From: Tritonibacter litoralis
GTDB lineage: Bacteria; Pseudomonadota; Alphaproteobacteria; Rhodobacterales; Rhodobacteraceae
Direction of reading: 5' to 3'
Assembly: GCF_009496005.1 (NCBI RefSeq)
Contig: NZ_WIBF01000002.1
Location: 213,503 to 277,502, forward strand
Length of the DNA: 64,000 bases
The number at the start of each line of letters is the position of its first letter. Position 1 is the stretch's first letter. The translations under genes were made by a program, and so were the position numbers. The notes beneath the pieces were generated by a model. The model was not told the DNA's origin, did no database searches, and worked only from the letters and a program-made list of their open reading frames with translations. Positions 1 to 7,971 of this stretch are shown here, one piece after another.

Positions 1-149
1 AATGAAAACGCCGTCGTTTTTCCTCCACGCTTTGCCGATGCCACCGCATTGAGCAAAGCCTTGCCCAATGTGCGAGCGCCCGCCTCGGGATGCAAGCAGT
101 TTCCTTGCCGCGACGCAGCAACCAGAAGACACCCGCCGTCGCATATCAC
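1..149. other. Left edge, no gene assigned
   Basis: Stretch from the window edge to the terminator of lysC. A 72-codon open frame begins at 68 on the plus strand but runs through the lysC terminator into lysC antisense, and its product has no recognisable features. I see no gene here; the end of a neighbouring gene cannot be excluded. Confidence 0.4.
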
Positions 150-180
150 AAAAAACCCCGCTGCAGTCAGCGGGGGTTTT
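150..180 (-). terminator. Rho-independent terminator of lysC
   Basis: About 20 bases past the lysC stop. Read on the minus strand it is a GC-rich stem (AACCCCCGCTG / CAGCGGGGTT, one bulged base, four-base loop) followed by a run of T. A-run and T-run flank both sides, so it could stop transcription from either direction. Confidence 0.85.
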
Positions 181-200
181 GGATCGCATGAATTTTAGGA

Positions 201-1436
201 TCAGGCTTTGTCGAGCTCAAAGGCGTCGTGCAACGCTTGAACTGCCAATTCCATATACTTCCGATCAATCAAGACCGAGATCTTGATCTCGGACGTTGTG
301 ATGACCTGGATGTTGATGCCCTCGTTCGACAGGATCTTGAACATTTTTGCCGCCACGCCGGACTGCGACCGCATGCCGATGCCGACAACCGAAACTTTGG
401 CCACTTCGGTGTCTGCAACCAGCTCGGAATAGTTCAGCTCACCCTGCTCCTTGATCGCGACCAGCGCCTGCTCGGCACGGGCCACCTGATCGGTCGGGCA
501 GGAGAAGGTCATATCGGTGCGACCATCCTCAGAGATGTTCTGAATGATCATATCCACATTGACGCCCGCATCCGACAAAGAGCCAAAGATGGTGGCCGCG
601 ATACCGGGTCGGTCCGCAACCGAGATCAGGGTCATTTTTGCTTCGTCACGGGAATAGGCGACGCCGTTTACAACATTGGATTCCATGATTTCCTCCTCGT
701 CGCAGACCAGGGTGCCGGCCTCGTCGGATTGTTCTTCAAAACTTGAAAGCACACGCAGCTTGACTTTAAACCGCATCGCCAGCTCGACCGAGCGTGTTTG
801 CAGGACCTTTGCCCCCAGGGATGCCAATTCCAGCATCTCTTCAAAGGCGATTTTGTCCAGTTTACGGGCCTTGGCACAGATGCGGGGATCGGTGGTGTAG
901 ACCCCATCCACATCGGTATAGATGTCACAGCGCTCAGCCTCAAATGCCGCCGCAAACGCCACAGCCGTGGTATCAGACCCACCGCGCCCCAGCGTTGTAA
1001 TACGACCTTCGGGGCTGATGCCCTGGAAGCCTGCGACGACAGCGACCTTCATACCTTCGCCAAACTTGGCGTTGATATTGTCGGTCGGGATCTCTTCGAT
1101 CCGGGCCTGGCTGTGCGCGTCATTGGTCTTGAGCGGGACTTGCCAGCCCTGCCAGCTGCGCGCAGGTACTCCCATTTCCTGCAGGGTCAGCGCCATCAAA
1201 CCCGCGGTAACATTTTCCCCAGAGGAGACAACCGCATCATATTCACGCGCATCATACAGTGGCGAGGTTTCCCCAACCCAGCCAACCAGCTCGTTCGTCT
1301 TGCCGGACATGGCCGAGACGATGACAATAACGTCATAGCCCTTGGCCACCTCAACGCCCACGCGTTTGGCGGCGCGGCGGATGCGATCCAGATTGGCGAC
1401 GGACGTTCCGCCGAATTTCATCACTAGAACGGGCAT
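201..1436 (-). CDS. lysC: Aspartate kinase
   Basis: Phosphorylates aspartate to aspartyl phosphate, the first step of the aspartate family pathway (lysine, threonine, methionine, diaminopimelate), in the cytoplasm. The 411-residue product has the kinase signature KFGGTSVAN at residues 7-15, GRGGSDTTA near residue 150 and TDVDGVYT near 175, then two C-terminal ACT domains (from about 265), the usual allosteric sites for feedback by lysine and threonine. Length is typical of the monofunctional enzyme. An internal GTG/ATG that would give a separate beta subunit, as in some families, was not resolved. The start has GGGAGGT eight bases upstream. It stands alone, with a terminator right after the stop. 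Confidence 0.96.
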   Translation of the reverse strand: MPVLVMKFGGTSVANLDRIRRAAKRVGVEVAKGYDVIVIVSAMSGKTNELVGWVGETSPLYDAREYDAVVSSGENVTAGLMALTLQEMGVPARSWQGWQVPLKTNDAHSQARIEEIPTDNINAKFGEGMKVAVVAGFQGISPEGRITTLGRGGSDTTAVAFAAAFEAERCDIYTDVDGVYTTDPRICAKARKLDKIAFEEMLELASLGAKVLQTRSVELAMRFKVKLRVLSSFEEQSDEAGTLVCDEEEIMESNVVNGVAYSRDEAKMTLISVADRPGIAATIFGSLSDAGVNVDMIIQNISEDGRTDMTFSCPTDQVARAEQALVAIKEQGELNYSELVADTEVAKVSVVGIGMRSQSGVAAKMFKILSNEGINIQVITTSEIKISVLIDRKYMELAVQALHDAFELDKA

Positions 1437-1582
1437 TGGATAAACCTCCCGTGCGCTCTCGGTTAAAAGTATCGGGCGTCTTTAAACCCGGTACAATGCA
1501 AGCGCAAGAAAAGCAAATTGTAGCAATACAATTGCAAAAAGAACCTTATTTTCAAGGGCGCTGCATGGCGCTCCCCCTTTGG

Positions 1583-3031
1583 TCACGACCGCCAGAACCG
1601 CACCGTCAAAATAGCATAGACCGCCAACAGCTCAAGCCGGCCGATCAACATCGCGATGATCAATATCCATTTGGCTGTATCGTTCAACGGCGCAAAGTTT
1701 CCGGCCGGACCAATGATATCTCCAAGCCCCGGACCGATATTGGCCACTGCGGTGGCAGCGCCTGAAACCGCGGTCACAAAATCCAGCCCCGTCAGCGCCA
1801 AAAGCCAGGCCACAATCCCAAGTGTCAGGACAAAGAACATAAAGAAGGAGATCACCGAGCTCAGAACATCCTGACCTACGGGGCGACCGTCATAGCGCGG
1901 AAAGAACACACCGTGGGGAGAGCGGATCTTTTGGATCTGAACCCGGATGGAGGCAATCAACAGCTGGTAACGGAAGATCTTCACCGAACAGGCCGTAGAT
2001 CCCGCACAGCCGCCAATCAGACCGATAAAGAAGAACATCATGATCAGGAAATTGCCCCAGCCCATGTAGTCAACGCTGGCATATCCCGTGCCCGAGATGA
2101 TCGAGGTAATATTGAACAAAGCCTCGCGCACCGCCTGTTCTGGGTGATGCGGAAAGACTGTAACCAGCACAGACGCCGTGACCACCACCAGAACACCGAT
2201 GGTCAGCAAGAACCCCCGAACCTGAGCATCATGCAACAGCGGAGTCGTCTGACCATTGACCATCTGCACATACCGCACAAACGGCAGCGCCGCTAAAATC
2301 ATAAAGACAGAGGCGGCATATTCAGCAGGGCCGGAAAACGTGCCAAAGGAGGCGTCGTAATTGGCAAAACCGCCAGTGGATGCTGTTGTCATCGCATGGC
2401 AGATCGCATCAAAGGGCTTCATACCCAATGCGCCATAGACCATGGCGCAGGCCACGGTCAGCCCCACATAGATCATCGAAATCTGGCGGGCGATCGCCTG
2501 TGCACGTGGCAGGATTTTCCCCATTGTGTCAAAGGCTTCGGACCGAAAGATCTGCATGCCCCCGACCCGCAGCTCTGGCAGGAACACCATCGCAACCACA
2601 ATAATCCCGATGCCCCCAAGCCATTGCAAAATAGCACGCCACAACAACAACCCGCGTGGCAGATCATCCAGGCCGGACAAAATTGTGGAGCCTGTGGTTG
2701 TCAGCCCCGACATCGCCTCAAAGAAACCATCGACAAAGCGCAGGTCCGTTTCGCCCAGCATCAGTGGTATGGCACCAAAGATCGGCAAGGCGGCCCAGAC
2801 GCTTGTGGTCAAAAGGAAGGTCTGGCGAATGTCCAAGCCCTGTCCCACACCGTTGGCACAGGACAAAGCCAAAAGCCCACCCGCCAGAATGGTGATGATA
2901 GCGCTTTCCAGGAACACCGGCCAATGACCTTGGCCGTCATAGATATCCAGCAGCAGGGGAAACACCATTGTGCACCCCAGAATGACCACCAGAAGGCCGA
3001 TGACATATCCAATTGGACGTAGATCTAACAT
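1583..3031 (-). CDS. trkH: Trk-type potassium uptake membrane subunit
   Basis: Ion-conducting subunit of the TrkH/KtrB K+ uptake system, in the inner membrane, normally gated by cytosolic TrkA (not in this window). The 482-residue protein has about ten hydrophobic segments and the selectivity-filter repeats typical of the family: TTTGST near residue 110, TTASTGGF near 220, ISGTGYAS near 310 and a degenerate fourth one near 430 with ANIGPGLG. Length fits the family. The start (MLDLRPIGYVIGL) is where relatives begin, but no Shine-Dalgarno is visible; instead a perfect 8-bp hairpin sits just upstream. Separated from lysC by about 150 bases. Confidence 0.94.
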   Translation of the reverse strand: MLDLRPIGYVIGLLVVILGCTMVFPLLLDIYDGQGHWPVFLESAIITILAGGLLALSCANGVGQGLDIRQTFLLTTSVWAALPIFGAIPLMLGETDLRFVDGFFEAMSGLTTTGSTILSGLDDLPRGLLLWRAILQWLGGIGIIVVAMVFLPELRVGGMQIFRSEAFDTMGKILPRAQAIARQISMIYVGLTVACAMVYGALGMKPFDAICHAMTTASTGGFANYDASFGTFSGPAEYAASVFMILAALPFVRYVQMVNGQTTPLLHDAQVRGFLLTIGVLVVVTASVLVTVFPHHPEQAVREALFNITSIISGTGYASVDYMGWGNFLIMMFFFIGLIGGCAGSTACSVKIFRYQLLIASIRVQIQKIRSPHGVFFPRYDGRPVGQDVLSSVISFFMFFVLTLGIVAWLLALTGLDFVTAVSGAATAVANIGPGLGDIIGPAGNFAPLNDTAKWILIIAMLIGRLELLAVYAILTVRFWRS

Positions 3032-3034
3032 GAG

Positions 3035-3054
3035 GCGCAGCGTTGGCGCTGCGC
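3035..3054. other. Perfect hairpin abutting the trkH start
   Basis: Arms GCGCAGCG and CGCTGCGC around a TTGG loop, three bases upstream of the trkH start codon and about 60 bases past the stop of the next minus-strand gene. There is no T-run, so a simple terminator is not supported. Confidence 0.6.
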
Positions 3055-3114
3055 GCTCTTTCTGTCAACCCGTTGATGACACAGAAACAAGGAAGTCACT
3101 GCCTGCCGTGTGTC

Positions 3115-3879
3115 TTACTCAGATCCTGTCTCGGGCTTGCTTGCGGGCATTGCAGGCGGCTTGGACGGTGCGCGCGATGTGCGGCGGGTCGGCGCAGTTT
3201 TGCTCTCGTCGGCCGCTGGGCTGTCCTTGGCGGCCTGGCGACGGGTGCTGATAAAGGCCTCAGCCGAGCTGGCCGTGTCCGCGGCTGGTTTTGCAGCGGG
3301 TTTTGGCGCAGCTTTGGCTGCGGTTGCCTTGGGTGCTGGTTTCGCCGCCGGAGCTTTGGCCGTTGTTGTCTTTGCAGCCGCTGTTTTGGTCGTCGCAGCT
3401 TTGGCAGTCGGCGCTTTGGGCGCTGCCGGTTTGGGCGCTGGGGCTTTGGCCTCGGCCTTTGGAGCTGCCGTCTTTTCAGCCGCTGGTTCGGCCGCTGGGA
3501 CCTTGGCCGTGGTTTTGGGCGCGGGTTTTGCAGCTTCTGCCTTTGGCTCAGCTTTTGGGGCTGTCTTACGACTGGTGGTTGCCTTTTTGGCAGGCGCTTT
3601 ACGCGCAGGTTTTGCTGGCGCTTTGGCTGTGGTCGGCGCAGTCGGCGCCATCAGGGCCTTGGGCGCCGTGGAAGATGGGCCGGTCAACAAGGTTGGACCA
3701 GTGTCAAACATCGCCTGATACATCCGCGCTACGGACTGGACGTATTTCACCTGTTCCACAGGCACCTGAATCGCAGCACCTGCAAAACCACGCCAAAACT
3801 TCATTTGGGTGCCCGCCATATACCCCGCCCATTCGTGGGGTGTCTTTGCATCCCCGGGGAACATTTGAAAACGGATCAT
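3115..3879 (-). CDS. Phasin-like head with histone-H1-like Ala/Lys/Pro tail
   Basis: 254 residues in two parts. Residues 1 to about 60 are ordinary and amphipathic (MIRFQMFPGDAK, then an aromatic helix region with QVKYVQSVARMYQAMF), resembling phasin-like granule proteins. From about 65 to 225 the chain is almost only A, K, P, T and E in repeats such as KAPA, PKAEAK and TAKAP, like the C-terminal tail of histone H1 or of bacterial H1-like nucleoid proteins; the last 30 residues are acidic and polar. A DNA- or polyphosphate-binding role for the basic tail and a granule or nucleoid location are inferences. No polyhydroxyalkanoate genes are adjacent. The high-GC repeats also create a 302-codon antisense frame, which is a shadow. 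Confidence 0.75.
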   Translation of the reverse strand: MIRFQMFPGDAKTPHEWAGYMAGTQMKFWRGFAGAAIQVPVEQVKYVQSVARMYQAMFDTGPTLLTGPSSTAPKALMAPTAPTTAKAPAKPARKAPAKKATTSRKTAPKAEPKAEAAKPAPKTTAKVPAAEPAAEKTAAPKAEAKAPAPKPAAPKAPTAKAATTKTAAAKTTTAKAPAAKPAPKATAAKAAPKPAAKPAADTASSAEAFISTRRQAAKDSPAADESKTAPTRRTSRAPSKPPAMPASKPETGSE

Positions 3880-4218
3880 TGCCTTCTCCTTACGTCTTTT
3901 TCGGTCCGCAGTTGCCAGCAGCTTTGCGTTGGGACCTTCCAGTCATGGTAAAACAAAGATGAGAGCAGGCGCGGCAACCGCACCCGGATTGTCGCAGCTT
4001 GGATAGAGCTGTTTGATCCATACACACCCTCCAGCGGCCGCGGCGGCACTTGGCGTGCGCCCGGCGTCTGTATCAGGCTAACAGCATTCCGACATAACGC
4101 AGCATAAAAAATGCCGCACTGCGGCGAAAAACCCGAAAAACGGATCAAAGGACATGCAGAACGGACAGCCCTACAAAGTAAGGCTGAAAAGCAGACTGCA
4201 ATTCATCAATGACGTGCC
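3880..4218. other. Intergenic stretch between folE2 and the H1-tailed gene
   Basis: 339 bases. A 90-codon minus-strand frame (3876-4148) overlaps the next start by four bases, but its product has mixed, unstructured composition, no ribosome site, and lies over a probable terminator, so I do not call it. The stretch probably holds the folE2 terminator and the promoter of the H1-tailed gene. Confidence 0.5.
4105..4126 (-). terminator. Probable terminator of folE2
   Basis: On the minus strand GCCGC-AGT-GCGGC is followed by ATTTTTT, about 95 bases past the folE2 stop. A-rich sequence on the other side would also serve the opposite direction. Confidence 0.6.
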
Positions 4219-5322
4219 TCAGCCACGGTGAATCAGGCTGGCAAAGTGATGCGGATCCAAACTCCGGGTTGAAAACGTCGGCCCTTGGGTCAGGACGCTG
4301 ATCGCATCATGGCTGTGCAGGCTTTCCTGATGGCTGGCCACGATCCGGAAATCAGCAATCCGCGAATCGCTCTTGAGCGCCTCACAGAACAGACGTGCTG
4401 CATCTTCGACAAAGATTGGATTGGCTGCGTTCAGCTCGGCAAAGGCCTGCTCGTCCTCCCGTTTGACCATAACCTGGGTTTCGGTGGGGACCGCCTGACG
4501 ACAATGGTCGATCAGATCCTCAAACCACAGGATCCCCGCATTTGGATCGGCCAGTACGGAAATCCGCGCGACGGACCGTTGCGAATGCGGCGTCGCCAGC
4601 TGTCCCCGCGCTTGGCGGGCGTGTTCCGACAGCTCCAGCGAACAGGGGCAAGTCGAAGAATAGACATAGTCCAGATGGGTGATCATCTGGCGAGTACCGC
4701 CGATCTCAACCAACTCCAGTGCAATGTCATAGTACTGATACCCGCTGAGACCGGAACGCAGGCTATCGATCTTGGCTGGGAAGGAAAATCGCATCTGCAA
4801 CCGTGCATCCAGACTTTGCAAATCCGTCAAGTAATCATCCAAAGCGTGGGCAAGAACCTGAAAGGAAAAAGTCTTTTCCGCATGTTTGTAAAAGGACCGC
4901 ATAATCCGGGACATGTTAATGCCCTTCTTTTCGGCCTCCAGCGAAACAGTACCGGTCACCGAAGTCTCAAGCGTCAGGTCGCCGCCATCCCGGGTGTGAA
5001 ATCGGATCGGCAGCCGGAAGTTGGAGATGCCAACATGCTGAATCTGCTCCTTGGCCCCCCGGATCAGACTGGCGGGGCCGTTCTGCAGGTCGGGCAATGT
5101 GGCGCGATAGGCTTCATCGGCGACAAAATCCTCGGGGTAGTCGCGCGATAGATCTGGATAATTGGACACAGCCCGATTCGGCAGCAAGCGCGCGACAGCC
5201 GGGTCCAATTGCGCAATCTCAACCGCGTCCGCCTGCGCCGCCCATGTGCGCAACACCTCAAGGGCCGCTTTGGCCGCGTCGCGATCCGGGGTCTCAGCCA
5301 GCGCGTTGGGGTGAATGTTCAT
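4219..5322 (-). CDS. folE2: GTP cyclohydrolase I, FolE2 (type IB)
   Basis: Converts GTP to 7,8-dihydroneopterin triphosphate, the first step of folate (and queuosine) synthesis, in the cytoplasm. FolE2 is the class that tolerates metals other than zinc. The 367-residue product carries the family marks: KGINMSR near residue 137, the metal-ligand segment STCPCS near 225, TPHSQRS near 245 and HSHDA near 340. About 60 residues at the N terminus extend beyond the minimal fold, as in many proteobacterial members. GAGAGGG lies nine bases before the start. In some bacteria folE2 is a Zur-controlled backup for folE; I see no clear Zur box here, and whether a folE exists elsewhere cannot be judged. Confidence 0.95.
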   Translation of the reverse strand: MNIHPNALAETPDRDAAKAALEVLRTWAAQADAVEIAQLDPAVARLLPNRAVSNYPDLSRDYPEDFVADEAYRATLPDLQNGPASLIRGAKEQIQHVGISNFRLPIRFHTRDGGDLTLETSVTGTVSLEAEKKGINMSRIMRSFYKHAEKTFSFQVLAHALDDYLTDLQSLDARLQMRFSFPAKIDSLRSGLSGYQYYDIALELVEIGGTRQMITHLDYVYSSTCPCSLELSEHARQARGQLATPHSQRSVARISVLADPNAGILWFEDLIDHCRQAVPTETQVMVKREDEQAFAELNAANPIFVEDAARLFCEALKSDSRIADFRIVASHQESLHSHDAISVLTQGPTFSTRSLDPHHFASLIHRG

Positions 5323-5465
5323 TGGACGAGCCCTCTCATGACAGCAGGGGTTACGGTGGTACAGGTCTGTAGCGTGTTACGCCGGAAAAGACAAAAGAGA
5401 TGCAAAGAATGCGGCATTTGCGCCGCGCTTCCGGACATCCGCTTTCGGCACATGGGTGACATATG

Positions 5466-5489
5466 AAAAATGGGGGCGATACGCCCCCA
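5466..5489 (-). terminator. Terminator of metZ
   Basis: Minus strand: TGGGGGCG-TAT-CGCCCCCA followed by TTTTTC, about 45 bases past the metZ stop. Confidence 0.85.
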
Positions 5490-5533
5490 AGTCCAATGGT
5501 TTTCGCAAGTTACGCCCTATGCGGGCAGCCAGA

Positions 5534-6721
5534 TTAGGCGGCGGCTGTCAACGCCTGCTTCAGATCGGCGATCAGATCATCCACATCCTCAAGCCCGACC
5601 GAGAACCGTACCAGACCTGGCGTAATACCCAGCTCATCTTTCTGCGCGTCGCTCAGGCGCTGGTGTGTTGTCGTTGCCGGGTGGGTTGCGATGGATTTCG
5701 CATCGCCCAGGTTATTGGAGATCACCGGAATGGTAAGCGCGTTCAGAAAATTGAACGCGGCCTCTTTGCCGCCTTTCAGATCCAGCGACAAAACGGTTCC
5801 GCCATACCCATCCAGCTGTGTCTGAACCAATGGGTTTTGCGCATGCGCTTCCAGACCCGGATAGATGGTGCGCTCCAACCCTGCGTGGCCTTCAAACGCT
5901 TTGGCGATTTTCAAAGCGCTGTCGGCCTGGGCCCGGACCCGCAGATCGATGGTTTCCAGACCTTTGAGCATGACCCAAGCATTAAACGGGCTCATGGAGC
6001 CGCCGGTGTGCTTCATATAGGGTTCAACGGTGCCGCGGATCAGCTCTTTTGAACCAATGATAACACCACCAAGTGCACGCCCCTGACCGTCAATATGTTT
6101 GGTGGCGGAATAAATCACCAGATCCGCACCCTGCGCGATGGCATTGGAGAACACTGGGGTCGAGAACACATTGTCAACCACCACGGTCGCCCCTACGGCA
6201 TGTGCGATCTCGGACACGGCGGCCACGTCGATAACTTCAAGCGTTGGGTTGGACATGCTTTCAAAAAACACTGCTTTGGTGTCGGGACGCACAGCCGCGC
6301 GCCATTCATCAAGATTGGTGCCGTCGACAAAGGTCACCTCGACGCCATAGCGCGCAAGAATGCTTTCTAGGATAAACAGACAAGAGCCGAACAACGCCTT
6401 GGCCGACACAACATGATCGCCCGCCTTCAGCAAAGACGTTAGCGCGCCGCTGACAGCCGCCATCCCGGATGCGGTGGCAAAGGCGTCCTCAGCCCCTTCC
6501 AGCATCGCGATGCGGTTTTCAAACATTGCAACGGTTGGGTTGCCATAACGGGCATAGATAAATTCATCTTCGCCAATTTCGACAAAGCGTGCCTCGGCCT
6601 GTTCCGCCGTTTCATAGACAAAACCCTGCGTGAGGAAGATCGCCTCGCTCACTTCATTATATTGGCTGCGGCGCGTGCCACCATGAACCAGCTTGGTGCG
6701 GCTTTTCCAGTTCTCGCTCAT
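5534..6721 (-). CDS. metZ: O-succinylhomoserine sulfhydrylase
   Basis: PLP enzyme of the Cys/Met metabolism family that makes homocysteine directly from an O-acylhomoserine and sulfide, in the methionine branch. Of 395 residues, the PLP lysine lies in SATKHIDGQGR, with the typical YARYGNPT near 52 and VVDNVFSTP near 180. The longer open frame reaches 6832 but that extension is translated riboswitch and terminator RNA; the ATG at 6721 has AGGAGAG seven bases upstream and gives the normal family N terminus (MSENWKSRTKLVHGG). Substrate (succinyl- versus acetyl-homoserine) is inferred from resemblance to MetZ. Regulation: a SAM-II aptamer plus terminator lie directly upstream. Confidence 0.94.
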   Translation of the reverse strand: MSENWKSRTKLVHGGTRRSQYNEVSEAIFLTQGFVYETAEQAEARFVEIGEDEFIYARYGNPTVAMFENRIAMLEGAEDAFATASGMAAVSGALTSLLKAGDHVVSAKALFGSCLFILESILARYGVEVTFVDGTNLDEWRAAVRPDTKAVFFESMSNPTLEVIDVAAVSEIAHAVGATVVVDNVFSTPVFSNAIAQGADLVIYSATKHIDGQGRALGGVIIGSKELIRGTVEPYMKHTGGSMSPFNAWVMLKGLETIDLRVRAQADSALKIAKAFEGHAGLERTIYPGLEAHAQNPLVQTQLDGYGGTVLSLDLKGGKEAAFNFLNALTIPVISNNLGDAKSIATHPATTTHQRLSDAQKDELGITPGLVRFSVGLEDVDDLIADLKQALTAAA

Positions 6722-6751
6722 CTCATGCTCTCCTGCGCAACTGCGGCGCAT

Positions 6752-6785
6752 AAAAAAACTCCCGTTCGGCCAAGCGAAAGGGAGT
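6752..6785 (-). terminator. Riboswitch-linked terminator upstream of metZ
   Basis: Minus strand: ACTCCC...GGGAGT stem with an inner TTCG/CGAA pairing, followed by seven T. It sits 14 bases after the SAM-II aptamer and 30 bases before the metZ start, where an expression platform should be. Confidence 0.88.
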
Positions 6786-6799
6786 CCTTCTCGTCCTGA

Positions 6800-6852
6800 C
6801 CTCTTTAGCGGCAAGATTAACGTGGCCCGCAATCCGGTTACAAATCACCACG
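6800..6852 (-). promoter_or_regulatory. SAM-II riboswitch aptamer
   Basis: Read on the minus strand, the segment matches the SAM-II (metA motif) pattern of Alphaproteobacteria: P1 arm CGTGG (6848-6852), the loop elements TGATTT, AACCG and ATTGC, closing arm CCACG (6821-6825), then the conserved tail GCTAAAGAGG (6800-6809). A second, pseudoknot-type helix can form between GCGG (6827-6830) and CCGC (6808-6811), covering the place where the model SAM-II RNA pairs with other bases. SAM binding would favour the terminator hairpin and lower metZ expression; the class and function are established knowledge, the assignment here is by motif recognition. Confidence 0.9.
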
Positions 6853-6981
6853 GTCGACCCTGCGGCCGACATTCTTTTGCTACGCCGCCGCAAGTTCCGC
6901 GTCAAGCCCGTTGATCGTTACCAAGATGTTACGCATGCGTCATCAACCCGTCACCCACCAAAGATAAGGCGATGCGCAATA

Positions 6982-7004
6982 ATCTTATAACTGGGGTATA
7001 AGAT
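6982..7004. promoter_or_regulatory. Perfect inverted repeat overlapping a start codon
   Basis: Arms ATCTTATA (6982-6989) and TATAAGAT (6997-7004) around a seven-base spacer ACTGGGG. The right arm includes the first two bases of the hydrolase ATG at 7003. As RNA it would sequester the start; as DNA it could be a dimeric repressor operator. Confidence 0.55.
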
Positions 7005-7935
7005 GGCAGTGCTTCGGATAAACGCAGTTGGCGCGGACCCACGATTGCATGGGTCTCCGGCCAAGACGGAAACGGTACTGGAACAGGTCGCGCAGGACAG
7101 CGGTCCGGTGATCCTGATGGTGCATGGCTATAAATACCAGCCCTATCATTCCAAACATTGCCCACACCGTCATCTGTTCTCGCTGGATCCGGATCACATG
7201 CCGTGGAAAGCACCCTCTTGGCCGCGCCAGCTTGGTTTTGGCCTAGGACATGACGACGAAGGTCTGGCCATTGCCTTTGGCTGGGACGCGCGCGGCAGCC
7301 TGGTTCAGGCGCAGAACAGCGCTGTTGCCGCAGGCCGGGCTATGGCCAAGGTCATCGGCCATCTTCACCAGGCAAACCCGGCCCGGCCAATTCATATCAT
7401 CGGTCACTCCCTGGGCGCTGACATCGCCTTTGAAGCATTGCACCACCTGCCTGCAAACGCTGTTAGCCGCATTGTGTCGCTGACCGGGGCCACCTATCAA
7501 AGCCGGGCTTTGGCGGCACTGGATACAGCGGCCGGGCGCACGGTGGAGCTGTTCAATGTGACCAGCCGGGAAAATGACCCTTATGATTACCTGTTTGAAT
7601 TGCTGACCACAGCACCGGTTCGCGGAGACCGCGCGATTGGCCAGGGTCTGATGGCCCGCAATGCTGTTACGATGCAAATCGACTGCCTTAAAACCCTGGG
7701 CCACCTGGCCACACGCGGCAGCGTGATTGCGCGGCCGCAGCGCAGGGTCTGTCATTGGTCTTCCTATACACGTTCTGGCACTTTGCGATTTTATAAGCGT
7801 TTGATGCGCAAGCCTGAGACCTTCCCCTTGGTTTGTCTGCGCAATGATCTGCCTGCACAAAACGACAGCCGATGGTCACGCATATTTGCGCCACGACCTC
7901 GTCCGGCCCCCTTGCCTGTCTGGCAACAATTGTGA
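7003..7935 (+). CDS. Alpha/beta hydrolase (DUF900-like)
   Basis: 310 residues with an alpha/beta-hydrolase core: oxyanion-hole region VILMVHGYKY at 36-45 and nucleophile elbow GHSLG at 134-138 with Ser136. The N-terminal half contains a Cys/His-rich insert (HSKHCPHRH, 49-57). No signal peptide is seen, so it is probably cytoplasmic. The substrate is unknown; a lipase or esterase role is only family-level inference. A basic C-terminal tail (from about 235) has low structure. Single gene, 36 bases before the next GST. A perfect inverted repeat overlaps its start region, and no strong Shine-Dalgarno is visible apart from GGGG inside the repeat. Confidence 0.8.
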   Translation: MAVLRINAVGADPRLHGSPAKTETVLEQVAQDSGPVILMVHGYKYQPYHSKHCPHRHLFSLDPDHMPWKAPSWPRQLGFGLGHDDEGLAIAFGWDARGSLVQAQNSAVAAGRAMAKVIGHLHQANPARPIHIIGHSLGADIAFEALHHLPANAVSRIVSLTGATYQSRALAALDTAAGRTVELFNVTSRENDPYDYLFELLTTAPVRGDRAIGQGLMARNAVTMQIDCLKTLGHLATRGSVIARPQRRVCHWSSYTRSGTLRFYKRLMRKPETFPLVCLRNDLPAQNDSRWSRIFAPRPRPAPLPVWQQL

Positions 7936-7971
7936 TCCTCTCCTCTTTGGCAGCAGTCAGAGAGGACCCCC

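Noticed and set aside
68-286. 72-codon frame at the left edge
   Set aside because: Runs through the lysC terminator and into lysC antisense; no recognisable product.
3043-3951. 302-codon plus-strand frame rich in Cys, Gly, Arg and Phe
   Set aside because: Antisense shadow of the Ala/Lys/Pro repeat tail; the composition is a by-product of the repeated codons.
3876-4148. 90-codon minus-strand frame upstream of the H1-tailed gene
   Set aside because: No ribosome site, random-looking product, and it overlaps a probable terminator.
6722-6832. N-terminal extension of metZ by 37 codons
   Set aside because: It covers the terminator hairpin of the SAM-II riboswitch; the ATG at 6721 has a good ribosome site.
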